This document shows positions 1 to 9,226 of a DNA stretch of 64,000 bases, one piece after another (positions within the stretch are counted from its first letter, which is position 1; every line of letters starts with the position of its first letter). The notes beneath the pieces are model-generated. The model was not told where the DNA came from, ran no database searches, and saw nothing but the letters and a program-made list of their open reading frames with translations. The position numbers were made by a program, and so were the translations under genes. The stretch is taken from the NCBI RefSeq assembly GCF_036245475.1, contig NZ_BTPM01000002.1, positions 1,364,001 through 1,428,000 on the forward strand, written 5' to 3'. Origin of the DNA: Vibrio sp. 10N. GTDB lineage: Bacteria; Pseudomonadota; Gammaproteobacteria; Enterobacterales; Vibrionaceae.

Positions 1-5
1 CGTGA

Positions 6-1478
6 TTAGTACCTAAAACGACGGATCTGACTATCCAACTCGGTCGTATTCAAGGTAATGGCCTCAGCCAAGGTTTGTAGTTCATTGTTAACACTGCGCA
101 TATCTGCTGCGCTAGAATCAAGCTCGCGCATATCCCCTGCAACGGTATTGCTCACATTGGACTGCTCTTCACAAGCACTCGCGACAGAATCAACCATAGC
201 GTTGATGCTAGTCACAGCCTCAATCATCTTAGTCAGCGCAAGCTGCGCTTCATCTGAGCTCACTTTGGTGAGTTCCACCAATTGCTTAGATTCTTGAGTC
301 GCGTTAAACGACTCGGTTGCCTCTTGTTGCAGGCTTTCAATAATGGATTCTATTTCGCTGGTAGAGTCGTGAGTCTTGCTTGCAAGCGCGCGAACCTCAT
401 CAGCAACAACGGCAAATCCGCGGCCACTTTCACCTGCTCGCGCCGCTTCAATGGCAGCGTTTAGAGCCAGAAGATTGGTTTGCTCAGCAATCGCTTTAAT
501 CACTTCAACGACGCGGCCGATGTCGTCACTTCGGTTCTTAAGCGCGTTGGCGCGCTCGGCAGCAGTCTCAAGGTTAGCGGACAGATCTTCGACATTTGAG
601 ACATTCTGCGTAATCGCTTGTTCGCTTGAAGCCCCAAGAGAAAGAGCATCATTTGATTTGAACAGAGTGTTCTCTGTGTTGGCTGCAATTTCACTCGTCG
701 CCAGATTAAACTGCTCAATCTTGCTCAGGCTTTCATGAGTGAGCGCCAACTGATTTTCAGTTTGCTGACTTACTGAAGTGCGCACGGCTGTAATAGCCGA
801 GCCATTCTGCTTTAAGCTGTCTGTCGTTCGAGCCGTATCGATGACGATCTCCTGCACTGTTTCAACAAAGCGATTGAAGGCTTTTGCTAAGTCGCTCACT
901 TCATCGTTTGAGGTTGCTTGTACTCTCGATGTTAGATCGCCGCCACCCGCGGCAATATCATTCATGCTGCTGGCCATCCCCTTGATGGGCGTCACAACTA
1001 GGCGATCCATAATGTACCCAAGAGAGACGATAACCACTAAATACAAGGTACCGAACATTAACATCGAGCGGAGCATCAAATTGTCTAGCTCATTGCGCGC
1101 TTGCTCACTATTAAAACCAAGTGAAACCGAGCCAATTGGCAAAGCATCCCACTCAATATCAATGCGAGATTCAAACTCAGCCGCCTGCTGGCGAATTTGA
1201 CTCATCTCTTTGCCATTTTGGTCGCGAACCACGATGCTCGAGATAGTGTCATTCTTGATGTATGCCTCAAGAATGCTGGCAATCAGCGCTTTGTCATACA
1301 CATACACCGGCTCTTGCAAGATAACTTGCAGCTCCTGCTCGATTTCTTCGGTAACCTTCGCTAAATCCGCTTCCACATTTTGCTTGGTCAATACATATTG
1401 GACAGACAAGGCAATCGCTGTCACCAGCGTCATGACAAGTGTCACCACAAGAATAATTTTTTTGGTCAGTTTGTTCAT
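6..1478 (-). CDS. Methyl-accepting chemotaxis protein
   Basis: Transmembrane chemoreceptor signalling to CheA/CheW. An N-terminal membrane segment (about residues 8-30) and a second one (about 138-160) bracket a short periplasmic domain of about 110 residues. A HAMP-like region follows (about 160-215), then a long cytoplasmic coiled-coil signalling domain. The conserved hairpin tip around EQTNLLALNAAIEAARAG is plain at about residues 340-357. The gene lies 13 bp downstream of a periplasmic binding protein gene on the same strand, so the two are probably one transcript and may sense the same ligand. The ligand cannot be read from sequence. Confidence 0.95.
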   Translation of the reverse strand: MNKLTKKIILVVTLVMTLVTAIALSVQYVLTKQNVEADLAKVTEEIEQELQVILQEPVYVYDKALIASILEAYIKNDTISSIVVRDQNGKEMSQIRQQAAEFESRIDIEWDALPIGSVSLGFNSEQARNELDNLMLRSMLMFGTLYLVVIVSLGYIMDRLVVTPIKGMASSMNDIAAGGGDLTSRVQATSNDEVSDLAKAFNRFVETVQEIVIDTARTTDSLKQNGSAITAVRTSVSQQTENQLALTHESLSKIEQFNLATSEIAANTENTLFKSNDALSLGASSEQAITQNVSNVEDLSANLETAAERANALKNRSDDIGRVVEVIKAIAEQTNLLALNAAIEAARAGESGRGFAVVADEVRALASKTHDSTSEIESIIESLQQEATESFNATQESKQLVELTKVSSDEAQLALTKMIEAVTSINAMVDSVASACEEQSNVSNTVAGDMRELDSSAADMRSVNNELQTLAEAITLNTTELDSQIRRFRY

Positions 1479-1491
1479 GTTACACCTGTGG

Positions 1492-2343
1492 TTACTTAGC
1501 TAAAGGGTCAAAGAAAAAGTGCTCAGGGATGGCTTTCGTTGCAGCGGTGACGTTTGGATTTTCCAACTCAAATACCACGCGCTCACTCAAATTTGCTTGT
1601 TGCAATGCAGCTTTGATCTCATTGTCCGCAAAGAACATAGTCTCGTAGAGCCCTTCATTATGGATTTCGAGCATGATGTCATGGAGATGCTGCTTTAATG
1701 CATCATTGCCTTTACGCACAAACAGAAGGTAAGGCATCTTGTAGCGAAGCATCACGTTTCCATCTACCTCCAATGGAAGGTGCGGGTGAGATTTCACTTC
1801 AGCCCAAGGCTCCATCACACCGCGCATAAAAGCATCGCAGCGATTGCCAGCAACCAGCATGTCGAAAATATTTGGGTACTTGAGCGATTTTGCGATAGAT
1901 AGTCCATTCGCTTCCAGTATCTCGGTATCGGCCCACGTTTTGCCTGAACAAAGTGATAAGCGCTTTAGATCGGCAACAGAGTTAACCGTGGCTAACTTAT
2001 TGGTTCGCTCTGTGCTTACCAATCCGATACGCATGCCCAACATGCCGCGATAAATGGGAAATGGAATCGCGTCAAAGCGCGTTTCAAGGTCCTGATTGGT
2101 CGCAGTCCACACCACATCTAACGTGCCGCTTTCTAAATCAGCGAGTAATCGAGTCCCTGCAGGTTCGCCTGTTTTGGCGTAGATAAAATCGATGGAAGAG
2201 TACTGCTCGGAACGAGAAATGATCTCTTTTAATAAGGTTAAATGGAGTTTATCGTCGTCAGGCTTACCGGCAAGCCTTAGCGGCTGGGCAACGGACGACA
2301 GCGACAATACCCCACACAAAGTAGCGAATAGCAACTTCTTCAT
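1492..2343 (-). CDS. Periplasmic solute-binding protein (SBP family 3-like)
   Basis: 283-residue protein with a signal peptide (about residues 1-19, ending SVAQ) and the overall pattern of a family-3-type binding protein: an early ligand-binding lobe, a motif like LESGTLDVVWTATNQ, and a hinge near residues 110-130. No ABC permease or ATPase lies next to it; the downstream neighbour is a chemoreceptor 13 bp away. It may therefore be a sensory adaptor rather than a transport component. This role is inferred from context only. Confidence 0.75.
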   Translation of the reverse strand: MKKLLFATLCGVLSLSSVAQPLRLAGKPDDDKLHLTLLKEIISRSEQYSSIDFIYAKTGEPAGTRLLADLESGTLDVVWTATNQDLETRFDAIPFPIYRGMLGMRIGLVSTERTNKLATVNSVADLKRLSLCSGKTWADTEILEANGLSIAKSLKYPNIFDMLVAGNRCDAFMRGVMEPWAEVKSHPHLPLEVDGNVMLRYKMPYLLFVRKGNDALKQHLHDIMLEIHNEGLYETMFFADNEIKAALQQANLSERVVFELENPNVTAATKAIPEHFFFDPLAK

Positions 2344-2739
2344 GGTGCACCTAACATTCTGATACTAATAACAACCACCGCCATGCAAGAAACAACAGCG
2401 GTACAACGGGTTTGTAGGGGGAGGGATTTGTCGCATTTACGATCTACGCCGCAGTATGCCACTGGTTTTTTATTGTGACGAAATGTAACGATAGAACGAT
2501 ATACAGTCAATCATTCGCTGAGACAGCAAAGAGAAGTTAATTAGACTTTATGACTACCATCACAGACCGTAGCCTGGTCATTCCTCCGCTCATTAGACAG
2601 TAAACAAAACAATAAACCAAGCAACGCCAATTATTAGTCACAAAAATCACCTTGCCAAACCTGGCTAAATTTCATCCAATTAACATAAATATGCGAGGCA
2701 CTTCAACTATTGAGTAAGAAGCGCCCCGACGAATAATGG
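2344..2739. other. Intergenic region without a recognised gene
   Basis: About 400 bases between the binding-protein gene and the broken AI-2E transporter. I see no convincing ORF. The part next to 2343 should hold the promoter of the binding-protein/chemoreceptor pair, but no clear -35/-10 pair stands out. Confidence 0.5.
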
Positions 2740-3871
2740 TTAATGTTGAGACGAATCTCGCTCGGTCTCAGATGACACATCGTCGTTTTCTTCATCTACC
2801 CACTTCATGAATACCTGATATCCCGCAGTCAAAAACGCTGCACCGATAAACATGCCGAGAATGCCGCCAGACATCATACCGCCGATAGCGCCAATGAGTA
2901 CCACAGGCATAGGGACACTTAAACCTCGCCCAAGCACCATAGGTTTAAGTATGTTGTCCACTAAACTAGCAGCGATAATCAAAACGGAAAATATAGTATT
3001 GTGCACGGTTGAGCCATCGGTACTCGACCACAACATAGCGACCGCAGCAATGGCAATGATGGTGACGGGTAACTGCGTAATCGCAAAAACTAACGCTATT
3101 ACAGTAAAAAACGCCGCGGCAGGTACACCAGCAAGTGCGACTACCGCGCCAAAAATGATTGCCGTTAGAAAAGCGATACCCATAACGCCCACTGCCACTT
3201 GGCGAATGGTTGCCGTGGTCAAATGATACAGCTCAGGCCCTTTGTGTTCATCGGAAAAGCTATTAAATATCCGGAGCATTGCTTTAGTGCCGTCTTCAGC
3301 CTAGGCAAGCATGATGCCGGCAATAATTACCGCACCAATCAACAAAAACACACTCCCCGCGGCACCGCTGGCTTTATCAACAAACCAGGCAGATGCATTT
3401 TTAAGCTGTGGATGATACTTATCGATAAAGTTCGGCAAGTCTCTCGCCGCCTCATTCCATGCTGTATAAGCATCTTCACCAATAAGTGGCCAATCTTTCA
3501 CCTTTTGAGGAGGCGCTGGAATATGAAGATCACCTTGCTCATAACTTTGGTAGGTCTGCAGAGTTTTAACCGCGAGTGAATTGCCCACCAAAGCGACAGG
3601 TGTACCCAGTACCAACACCCCTATCAAAGCGATGGCAATTGAGCTTCGCTTAGTTGTCCAACCAAACTTAGTCTTTAAGAAATTGCGCACTGGAAACAGG
3701 GCTATCGCTAGAACCAGCGCCCAAAGTAAAATGGGCAGAAAAGGAGCGAATGCCCACCAACACATCAGTACAATGAAGGTAATGGTAGAAAAAGCGTATA
3801 AGGGATGCCGTAAAGGCCTGAGATAGGGCTTGCTTAAGATTGTCCTTGTCGTTGTTGACTTAAGACTCCAT
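2740..3871 (-). pseudogene. AI-2E family transporter, disrupted
   Basis: Two same-frame fragments (3765-3301 and 3279-2740) are parts of one polytopic AI-2E family membrane protein (YdiK/TqsA/PerM superfamily). They are split by a single in-frame TAG at 3301-3303; the 21 bases between them stay in frame (reading AEDGTKA), so the lesion is a nonsense codon, not an indel. The N-terminal end also looks damaged. Coding-like sequence (NLKQALSQAFTASLIR) near 3800-3860 is in a different frame from the first membrane segment, and an ATG at 3871 meets a stop at codon 4. The gene is probably inactive unless the amber codon is suppressed. Function by family: export of signals or small solutes, not resolvable here. 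Confidence 0.75.
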
Positions 3872-4022
3872 TCTTTGACACGAATAATGATGAAAGTTTG
3901 ACGACCATCGATGCTGATTATCTATGACCTTCGTAGCTAACCCACTGAACTACTTCCCTAAACAGTAGGCATACATCAACTATAGTCGACGAAAGTTAAC
4001 TCTCAAGATTCGGCAAAAAGAA

Positions 4023-4044
4023 AGCCAGCATTTTCAAGCTGGCT
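4023..4044 (-). terminator. Rho-independent terminator of the symporter gene
   Basis: AGCCAGC and GCTGGCT pair across an 8-base loop. Read on the minus strand the stem is followed by TTCTTTTT. It sits just beyond the stop of the symporter at 4056. Confidence 0.7.
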
Positions 4045-4055
4045 AATCTGGAGAA

Positions 4056-5813
4056 CTAGTCTGTAATCGGCTCCTGTGGGGAGGGCTGCACATTTCGCTG
4101 CCGGTAGAGGTGCGCTCCCGCTAACAAAATAGCTAAGCCGATTGAAACGAACACGCAGGCATCGGAGATAGAATTTGTTGTTATCGCGATTGATGCCACA
4201 AGAACACCTAAGATCTGACACATACGTCCAAGGTAAGCGCCTTGCCGAGTATCGACTTTTGCCTCCTCAGACAAGCTAATAGGTGTGTCTAAGTTCGCTT
4301 TTAGCAACGCGATTTCATCCCCGCGTTCACCTGAAGTTTCTCGATAGAAGCATCGTGTAAGGATAAAGAAGCCACCGGTTATCACTATATGCGCGATCAG
4401 AGTCATTGAAACAAGTAAGTCAACTGACTCTCGACTGGTGAAGCTAGTAGCTTCAAACCAAGGCAACAACCAATCCACATTGAAGACAAACTGCATAAAG
4501 AACGACACTGCCAATCCAACAGCAATCGTTGCCCAACCGGACCAGTCCGGTGTTTTTAACGTCACAAGTGCTAGCAAAGATGGGATCGCCAATGGCGTTT
4601 GCAATAGCGCGCCAAATAGCATCATGATATCGAAGAAGCTATATTCCTTAATGGACGCAAACAGCAAAGCTGCCAAGATACAGAGCAAGCCATTAACCAC
4701 GGTTGCAACCTTGCCAACAAATAACTGCTTTTGTTCTGTTGCTTTAGGATTGAGCACCGATTGATAAACATTTCGCACAAAAATGCCCGCATTTCGATTC
4801 AAAGCAGTAGTCATGGGAGCAATGGTGGCCGCAAGCATTGCTGCAAGTACCAAACCAAGCATTCCTGCGGGTAGGAAATGATCAATGTAATAAACATAAG
4901 CGGCGTTGTTTGCACTCTCAGCAAGCTTAGGATAGTGCGCCATAAGATCCACGCCCATCGCTGCGGTTACCCAGGGAGGAACAAACCACATAACTGGACC
5001 AAAAATAAATAGGATACCTGCGAACATAGCTGCTTTTTTCGCTTCTCTCTCGTTGGTTGTCACCAAAAAACGATAGCAAGAAAGTGCGTTATTCGCGCTA
5101 ATCGTTTGCTTGAGAAGCATCATCACCACCCAAAGCCAAAATATTTGCCAATAGCTAATGTCTGCTCCCATGTAATTATCAGCAGGATAGCTATTTATTA
5201 ATGACACTGGGCCACCGACCTCAAGCAAAGCAAAAGCCCCAACCGACATGGTAATCGCAACCAGCAAAATGAGCTGAATGACATTGGTTGCCGATACTGT
5301 CCAGGAGCCGCCACTCGCGGCAATGAAGGTCACCAATAGGCCAACACCAACAATCGTAACCACAAGATCAATGTTAAAAACCGCTGCAGCGAAAAGGGCT
5401 AAGCCGTTTAACCAGATCGCCGCGGACATAATAGTCAAAGGAAAAGAGAGCCAGGTATAAACTTGCTCAGATACACGCCCAAACCGAACCTTGATCGCTT
5501 CCATAGCAGTTTCGACACGCATCTTGCGATAGCGAGCAGCAAAATACCAAGCCGCCACTAAAAAGCCCAAAGCATTGCCCCAAAAAATGAACAATACTGT
5601 AAGTCCATCTTCAAAGGCCTTAGCGGCAGCCCCCGTAAAGGTCCAAGCCGAAAACTGTGTCATGAAAGCCGTGGCTCCAGCCATCCACCACATCATTGCC
5701 CCACCGCCACGAATGAAGCCGGAACTATCTGTAGCAAAACGCTTAAACGCCAGGGCGGCGAACAACACAAAAGCAAAGTAACCGACAACAATTGCACCAT
5801 CAATGAGTTCCAT
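4056..5813 (-). CDS. Sodium/solute symporter (SSS family), probably uronate or oligouronide uptake
   Basis: 585-residue inner-membrane symporter of the SSS family with about 13-14 hydrophobic segments. The N-terminal motif GGAMMWWMAGATAFMTQFSA closely resembles that of the two symporters at 36.7-40.8 kb, to which it is clearly but more distantly related. It is divergent from kdgK-kdgA, so import of a sugar acid feeding KDG metabolism is a sensible inference. The exact substrate is unknown; relatives in Vibrio are associated with alginate or oligouronide monomer uptake. Confidence 0.85.
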   Translation of the reverse strand: MELIDGAIVVGYFAFVLFAALAFKRFATDSSGFIRGGGAMMWWMAGATAFMTQFSAWTFTGAAAKAFEDGLTVLFIFWGNALGFLVAAWYFAARYRKMRVETAMEAIKVRFGRVSEQVYTWLSFPLTIMSAAIWLNGLALFAAAVFNIDLVVTIVGVGLLVTFIAASGGSWTVSATNVIQLILLVAITMSVGAFALLEVGGPVSLINSYPADNYMGADISYWQIFWLWVVMMLLKQTISANNALSCYRFLVTTNEREAKKAAMFAGILFIFGPVMWFVPPWVTAAMGVDLMAHYPKLAESANNAAYVYYIDHFLPAGMLGLVLAAMLAATIAPMTTALNRNAGIFVRNVYQSVLNPKATEQKQLFVGKVATVVNGLLCILAALLFASIKEYSFFDIMMLFGALLQTPLAIPSLLALVTLKTPDWSGWATIAVGLAVSFFMQFVFNVDWLLPWFEATSFTSRESVDLLVSMTLIAHIVITGGFFILTRCFYRETSGERGDEIALLKANLDTPISLSEEAKVDTRQGAYLGRMCQILGVLVASIAITTNSISDACVFVSIGLAILLAGAHLYRQRNVQPSPQEPITD

Positions 5814-6165
5814 ACCGCTCCTTATGCATCATGGCTTATTCATTTTCTGTGATAAGTTCCAATGGCTTCGTCGCCCACACAGAGCTCAAGAACCCGCAAT
5901 GATGAAACTCGACCTAAATCACACTTAGTCGCTTAGAGTAGAAATATTACTACCATAACTTCAATTTATGCTGGTAAATTAGAACACATTAAAACAACGT
6001 TTCAAATAAAATTTAGTTATCTATTTGTTTCTTGAAAGACGTGGGGGATCTTAGAGCTGTTGCGATCAAGACCTCTCAGAGCAACGTCAATGTGGTAGGT
6101 ATACCACCACAGTAATGCCATCATAAAAAGAATCAGTTAGTTACACTAAATCAGACTCTTACTGC

Positions 6166-6199
6166 CCAGTTTCATTTCATTAAGAACAAATGAAACTGG
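6166..6199. promoter_or_regulatory. Perfect inverted repeat upstream of kdgK
   Basis: CCAGTTTCATTT and AAATGAAACTGG form a perfect 12-bp inverted repeat with a 10-base spacer, ending 26 bases before the kdgK start. The arms carry the TGAAAC half-site seen in KdgR-type operators, but they point the other way from the compact KdgR box. It could be a pair of half-sites or a 5'-UTR hairpin. Confidence 0.5.
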
Positions 6200-6224
6200 T
6201 TACTCTCAAGCTGGATATTTAACT

Positions 6225-7154
6225 ATGAGCCAATACAAAATAGCGATCATCGGCGAATGCATGGTGGAGCTACAACGCAAAGAAGATCTACTGAAGCAAA
6301 GTTTCGGTGGTGATACATTGAACACGGCGCTATACCTTTCTCGTTTGACGAAAAATTACAACATTTCAGTAAGCTACATTACCGCGCTAGGCAACGACCC
6401 TTTCTCATCTGAAATGCTTAAAGCATGGTCGGACGAAGGTATCGATACCGACCAAGTGTTGCGCCTAAACGACAAAATGCCCGGCCTTTATCACATCGAA
6501 ACAGATGACACTGGCGAGCGCACCTTCTTCTACTGGCGCAGCGACGCAGCAGCCAAGTTCGTGTTTGATCAACCAGAAAGCCAATCTCTTGTTGAATCTT
6601 TAATGGATTACGATGCGGTTTACCTAAGCGGCATTACCTTGGCTATTTTGACCGACTCTGGACGTGACACTCTGTTTAGCTTCCTAGAGAAATTCAAAGC
6701 CAAAGGTGGCAGTGTCTTCTTTGACAACAACTATCGTCCAAAGCTTTGGGCGAGCCGCGATGCCGCTCAGCGCACGTACCTAGCGATGCTTGGTTTTACT
6801 GACACCGCACTACTTACCTTCGAAGATGACCAAGACTTGTTTGGCGACACATGCCTAGAGGAGTGCATCGAGCGCACTCAACACGCTGGTGTCAACGAAA
6901 TTGCCATTAAACGCGGCGCAAAAGAGTGTCTTGTACTTAGCGAAGGTCGCGCAGAGTATGTCGCACCCAAGCCGGTCGACTCCGTGATTGATACCACAGC
7001 CGCCGGTGACTCATTCAGCGCCGGTTATCTTGCCAAGCGCCTAACCGGTGGCGACGCATTCAGCTCAGCCGCTATGGGGCACAAAGTCGCAGGCACAGTC
7101 ATTCAATACCGCGGTGCTATTATTCCTAACACAGCAACGCCAACTCTTGATTAG
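6225..7154 (+). CDS. kdgK: 2-dehydro-3-deoxygluconokinase
   Basis: PfkB-family sugar kinase of 309 residues, the usual length for KdgK. It phosphorylates 2-keto-3-deoxygluconate (KDG) with ATP to give KDPG in the cytoplasm. Visible motifs are the early substrate-binding GGDTLNTALYLSR region (about residues 27-40) and the C-terminal anion hole and catalytic base TTAAGDSFSAGYLA (about 256-270). It is followed 14 bases later by the aldolase that uses its product, so the pair is an operon. This is the entry into central metabolism for the uronate genes at 25-27 kb and 32-44 kb. Confidence 0.95.
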   Translation: MSQYKIAIIGECMVELQRKEDLLKQSFGGDTLNTALYLSRLTKNYNISVSYITALGNDPFSSEMLKAWSDEGIDTDQVLRLNDKMPGLYHIETDDTGERTFFYWRSDAAAKFVFDQPESQSLVESLMDYDAVYLSGITLAILTDSGRDTLFSFLEKFKAKGGSVFFDNNYRPKLWASRDAAQRTYLAMLGFTDTALLTFEDDQDLFGDTCLEECIERTQHAGVNEIAIKRGAKECLVLSEGRAEYVAPKPVDSVIDTTAAGDSFSAGYLAKRLTGGDAFSSAAMGHKVAGTVIQYRGAIIPNTATPTLD

Positions 7155-7168
7155 TAGGACAAAGACAA

Positions 7169-7792
7169 ATGACAACCCTAAACGAACAGCTAGCAAACCT
7201 TAAAGTAATTCCTGTCATTGCCATCAACAAAGTTGAAGATGCTTTTCCTCTAGGTAAAGCACTCGTAGACAACGGCATGCCATGTGCAGAAATCACCTTC
7301 CGCACCGAATGTGCAGCCGATGCGATTGCAGCGATGCGTCAAGCATACCCAGAGATGCTGATTGGTGCAGGTACCGTTCTTACTAATGAGCAAGTCGATC
7401 AAGCGATTGAAGCAGGCGTCGATTTTATCGTAAGCCCAGGCTTCAACCCACGCACTGTTCAATACTGCATCGACAAAAACGTACCCATCGTACCGGGTGT
7501 TAATAACCCAAGCCTAGTTGAGCAAGCGATGGAAATGGGTCTGCGTACATTGAAGTTCTTCCCAGCAGAACCATCTGGTGGTGTGGGAATGCTAAAAGCG
7601 CTGACAGCTGTGTATCCAGTGAAATTTATGCCAACAGGTGGTGTAAGCCTGAAGAATGTCGATAACTACCTATCTATCAAGTCTGTATTGGCATGTGGCG
7701 GCACTTGGATGGTTCCAACGAATCTTATCGACGAAGGTCGTTGGGAAGAGCTTGGTCAGTTGGTGAAAGACGCGGTCGCTCACGTTAACTAA
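7169..7792 (+). CDS. kdgA: KDPG (2-keto-3-deoxy-6-phosphogluconate) aldolase
   Basis: Class I aldolase of the Eda/KdgA family (207 residues) that splits KDPG into pyruvate and glyceraldehyde 3-phosphate. The TIM-barrel landmarks are present: AEITFRTECA with the catalytic Glu, GAGTVLTNEQV, and LKFFPAEPSGG with the Schiff-base lysine (about residue 130). It is the second gene of the kdgK-kdgA operon and is closed by a strong hairpin at 7814-7847. eda would be an equally valid symbol; kdgA is used because of the operon context. Confidence 0.95.
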   Translation: MTTLNEQLANLKVIPVIAINKVEDAFPLGKALVDNGMPCAEITFRTECAADAIAAMRQAYPEMLIGAGTVLTNEQVDQAIEAGVDFIVSPGFNPRTVQYCIDKNVPIVPGVNNPSLVEQAMEMGLRTLKFFPAEPSGGVGMLKALTAVYPVKFMPTGGVSLKNVDNYLSIKSVLACGGTWMVPTNLIDEGRWEELGQLVKDAVAHVN

Positions 7793-7813
7793 TCCAACAT
7801 TTAACTAAATAAA

Positions 7814-7847
7814 AGCAGCCCCACAAGCATTAGCTTGTGGGGCTGCT
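7814..7847. terminator. Bidirectional terminator between kdgA and iucD
   Basis: A perfect 15-bp stem, AGCAGCCCCACAAGC paired with GCTTGTGGGGCTGCT, with an ATTA loop. On the minus strand it is followed by TTTTATTT, so it is the stronger terminator for the iuc operon. It also closes kdgK-kdgA from the other side. Confidence 0.85.
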
Positions 7848-7864
7848 TGTTATCTGCATGGCGA

Positions 7865-9187
7865 CTAACTCGATAAATCCATCTCGGCGACCTTAGCCCT
7901 GTTCTCTTGAACTGAGTTTAAGCCCCACTCCATCACGTTGCTACTATCGCCATGATGATACAGCTCATCGCCATTAGCATGATTGAGAATTTTCGCTGCT
8001 CGCCACGCCGCAAGACTCAATTGTGGTTCAATAATTCCATGGTTATGAGTACCTGAATTCACAACAAACAACTTGTTATCACAAGGCTGCTTCCAAAGGG
8101 CTGCGTACTCAGAATTAAGTAGCGGTCTAGAAAACTCATCCAATTGCAGCTTATCGGCAATGCCCTGAAGGCAGGGTGCCAACACTCGCTTAAAGCCTGT
8201 ACATAGAATCACAACGTCAGCTTCAAGTACTTTCTCGTGTTCCGTAACGCCATGACGAAGCCGTAACTGATGTTGCTTACCTGACAAATCTAGCCCCACA
8301 AGCTCTTGATGCGGCTGCACTGTCCACCACTTTGGATTTCTCAACACATACTTGTCGTGATACAAACTCTGATAGATCGACGACAAACAGTCATCGGTGA
8401 TCCCATCACTGGTGAGCTTTTGGCGAGACACCTCACGCGCTTGACGCTCCTTGTCGAGATAGTAAAACTGATTCACATAATCCGGCATAAAAAACTGGTC
8501 GCTAAAACAGCTTTCATCTAGCCCTTCTAGATTTGCACGGCGTGACATCCAATCAAGTTGTCTCGGCTTACCAAAATCACCGGCAAACACATGCTGAAAG
8601 ATATCCGCACCTGTTTGCCCACCGCCGATGATTGCAATGCGTTTGCCCGTTAAATCTGGCTTACGCACCATCATTTCGTGGGCATGGAAACAGTGATCGC
8701 TAAGCTTATCCTGCGCGCACTCCGGCACCGCAGGCTGCGTCCCTGTGCCAACAACCAAATGACGGCTGGTTACCGTCTCACCATTTGCAGTAATCACAAA
8801 GTGATCATCGGCAAAGCGCACCTCACTGATGTCAGTGCCGAATTGGGTATTAGGGAGCTGTTTGGCTGTCCATGCCATGTAATCGGAAAACTCTAACCTC
8901 GATATCATAAAATCACCACGCGCGGTGAAAGGGTAAAATTTTTGGTTCTTCACCAAGTAATTCATAAACGTGTAAGGGCTGGTAGGGTCTATGGCCGTGA
9001 CCAAGTCTTTTAAAAACGAGGTTTGCATCTTGGCGTGATTGAGCAGTAGCCCAGGATGCCAAGCAAATTCAGGTTTACGTTCAAAAAATTGGCTTTTTAA
9101 CTCTGCCTTGGGTGCAGCTAACGCTGCGATACTCAAGTTGAAAGGACCTATGCCTACTCCAACCAAATCAAAATCAACTGTTTTCAT
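7865..9187 (-). CDS. iucD: L-lysine N6-monooxygenase, aerobactin biosynthesis
   Basis: FAD/NADPH-dependent hydroxylase that makes N6-hydroxylysine, the first committed step of aerobactin synthesis. The protein starts with the FAD-binding GVGIGPFNLSIAA motif, then has SFLKDLVTAIDPTSPYTF, an NADPH-binding GGGQTGADIFQ motif (about residue 200) and the C-terminal NHGIIEPQLSLAAWRAAKIL segment. All match IucD as I remember it. A longer reading from a GTG at 9226 exists, but I prefer ATG at 9187, which has an AGGAAAA ribosome-binding site and gives the normal N-terminus. It is the last gene of the leftward operon. Confidence 0.93.
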   Translation of the reverse strand: MKTVDFDLVGVGIGPFNLSIAALAAPKAELKSQFFERKPEFAWHPGLLLNHAKMQTSFLKDLVTAIDPTSPYTFMNYLVKNQKFYPFTARGDFMISRLEFSDYMAWTAKQLPNTQFGTDISEVRFADDHFVITANGETVTSRHLVVGTGTQPAVPECAQDKLSDHCFHAHEMMVRKPDLTGKRIAIIGGGQTGADIFQHVFAGDFGKPRQLDWMSRRANLEGLDESCFSDQFFMPDYVNQFYYLDKERQAREVSRQKLTSDGITDDCLSSIYQSLYHDKYVLRNPKWWTVQPHQELVGLDLSGKQHQLRLRHGVTEHEKVLEADVVILCTGFKRVLAPCLQGIADKLQLDEFSRPLLNSEYAALWKQPCDNKLFVVNSGTHNHGIIEPQLSLAAWRAAKILNHANGDELYHHGDSSNVMEWGLNSVQENRAKVAEMDLSS

Positions 9188-9226
9188 TGTATTTTTTCCT
9201 AGCCTGATACGTACTCTCTTATCCAC

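Noticed and set aside
3199..3826. Plus-strand frames opposite the AI-2E gene (3199-3579, 3581-3826)
   Set aside because: They are antisense shadows of the transporter with no start signals or protein-like composition.
8306..8896. Plus-strand frames inside iucD
   Set aside because: Antisense shadows of a well-identified gene.
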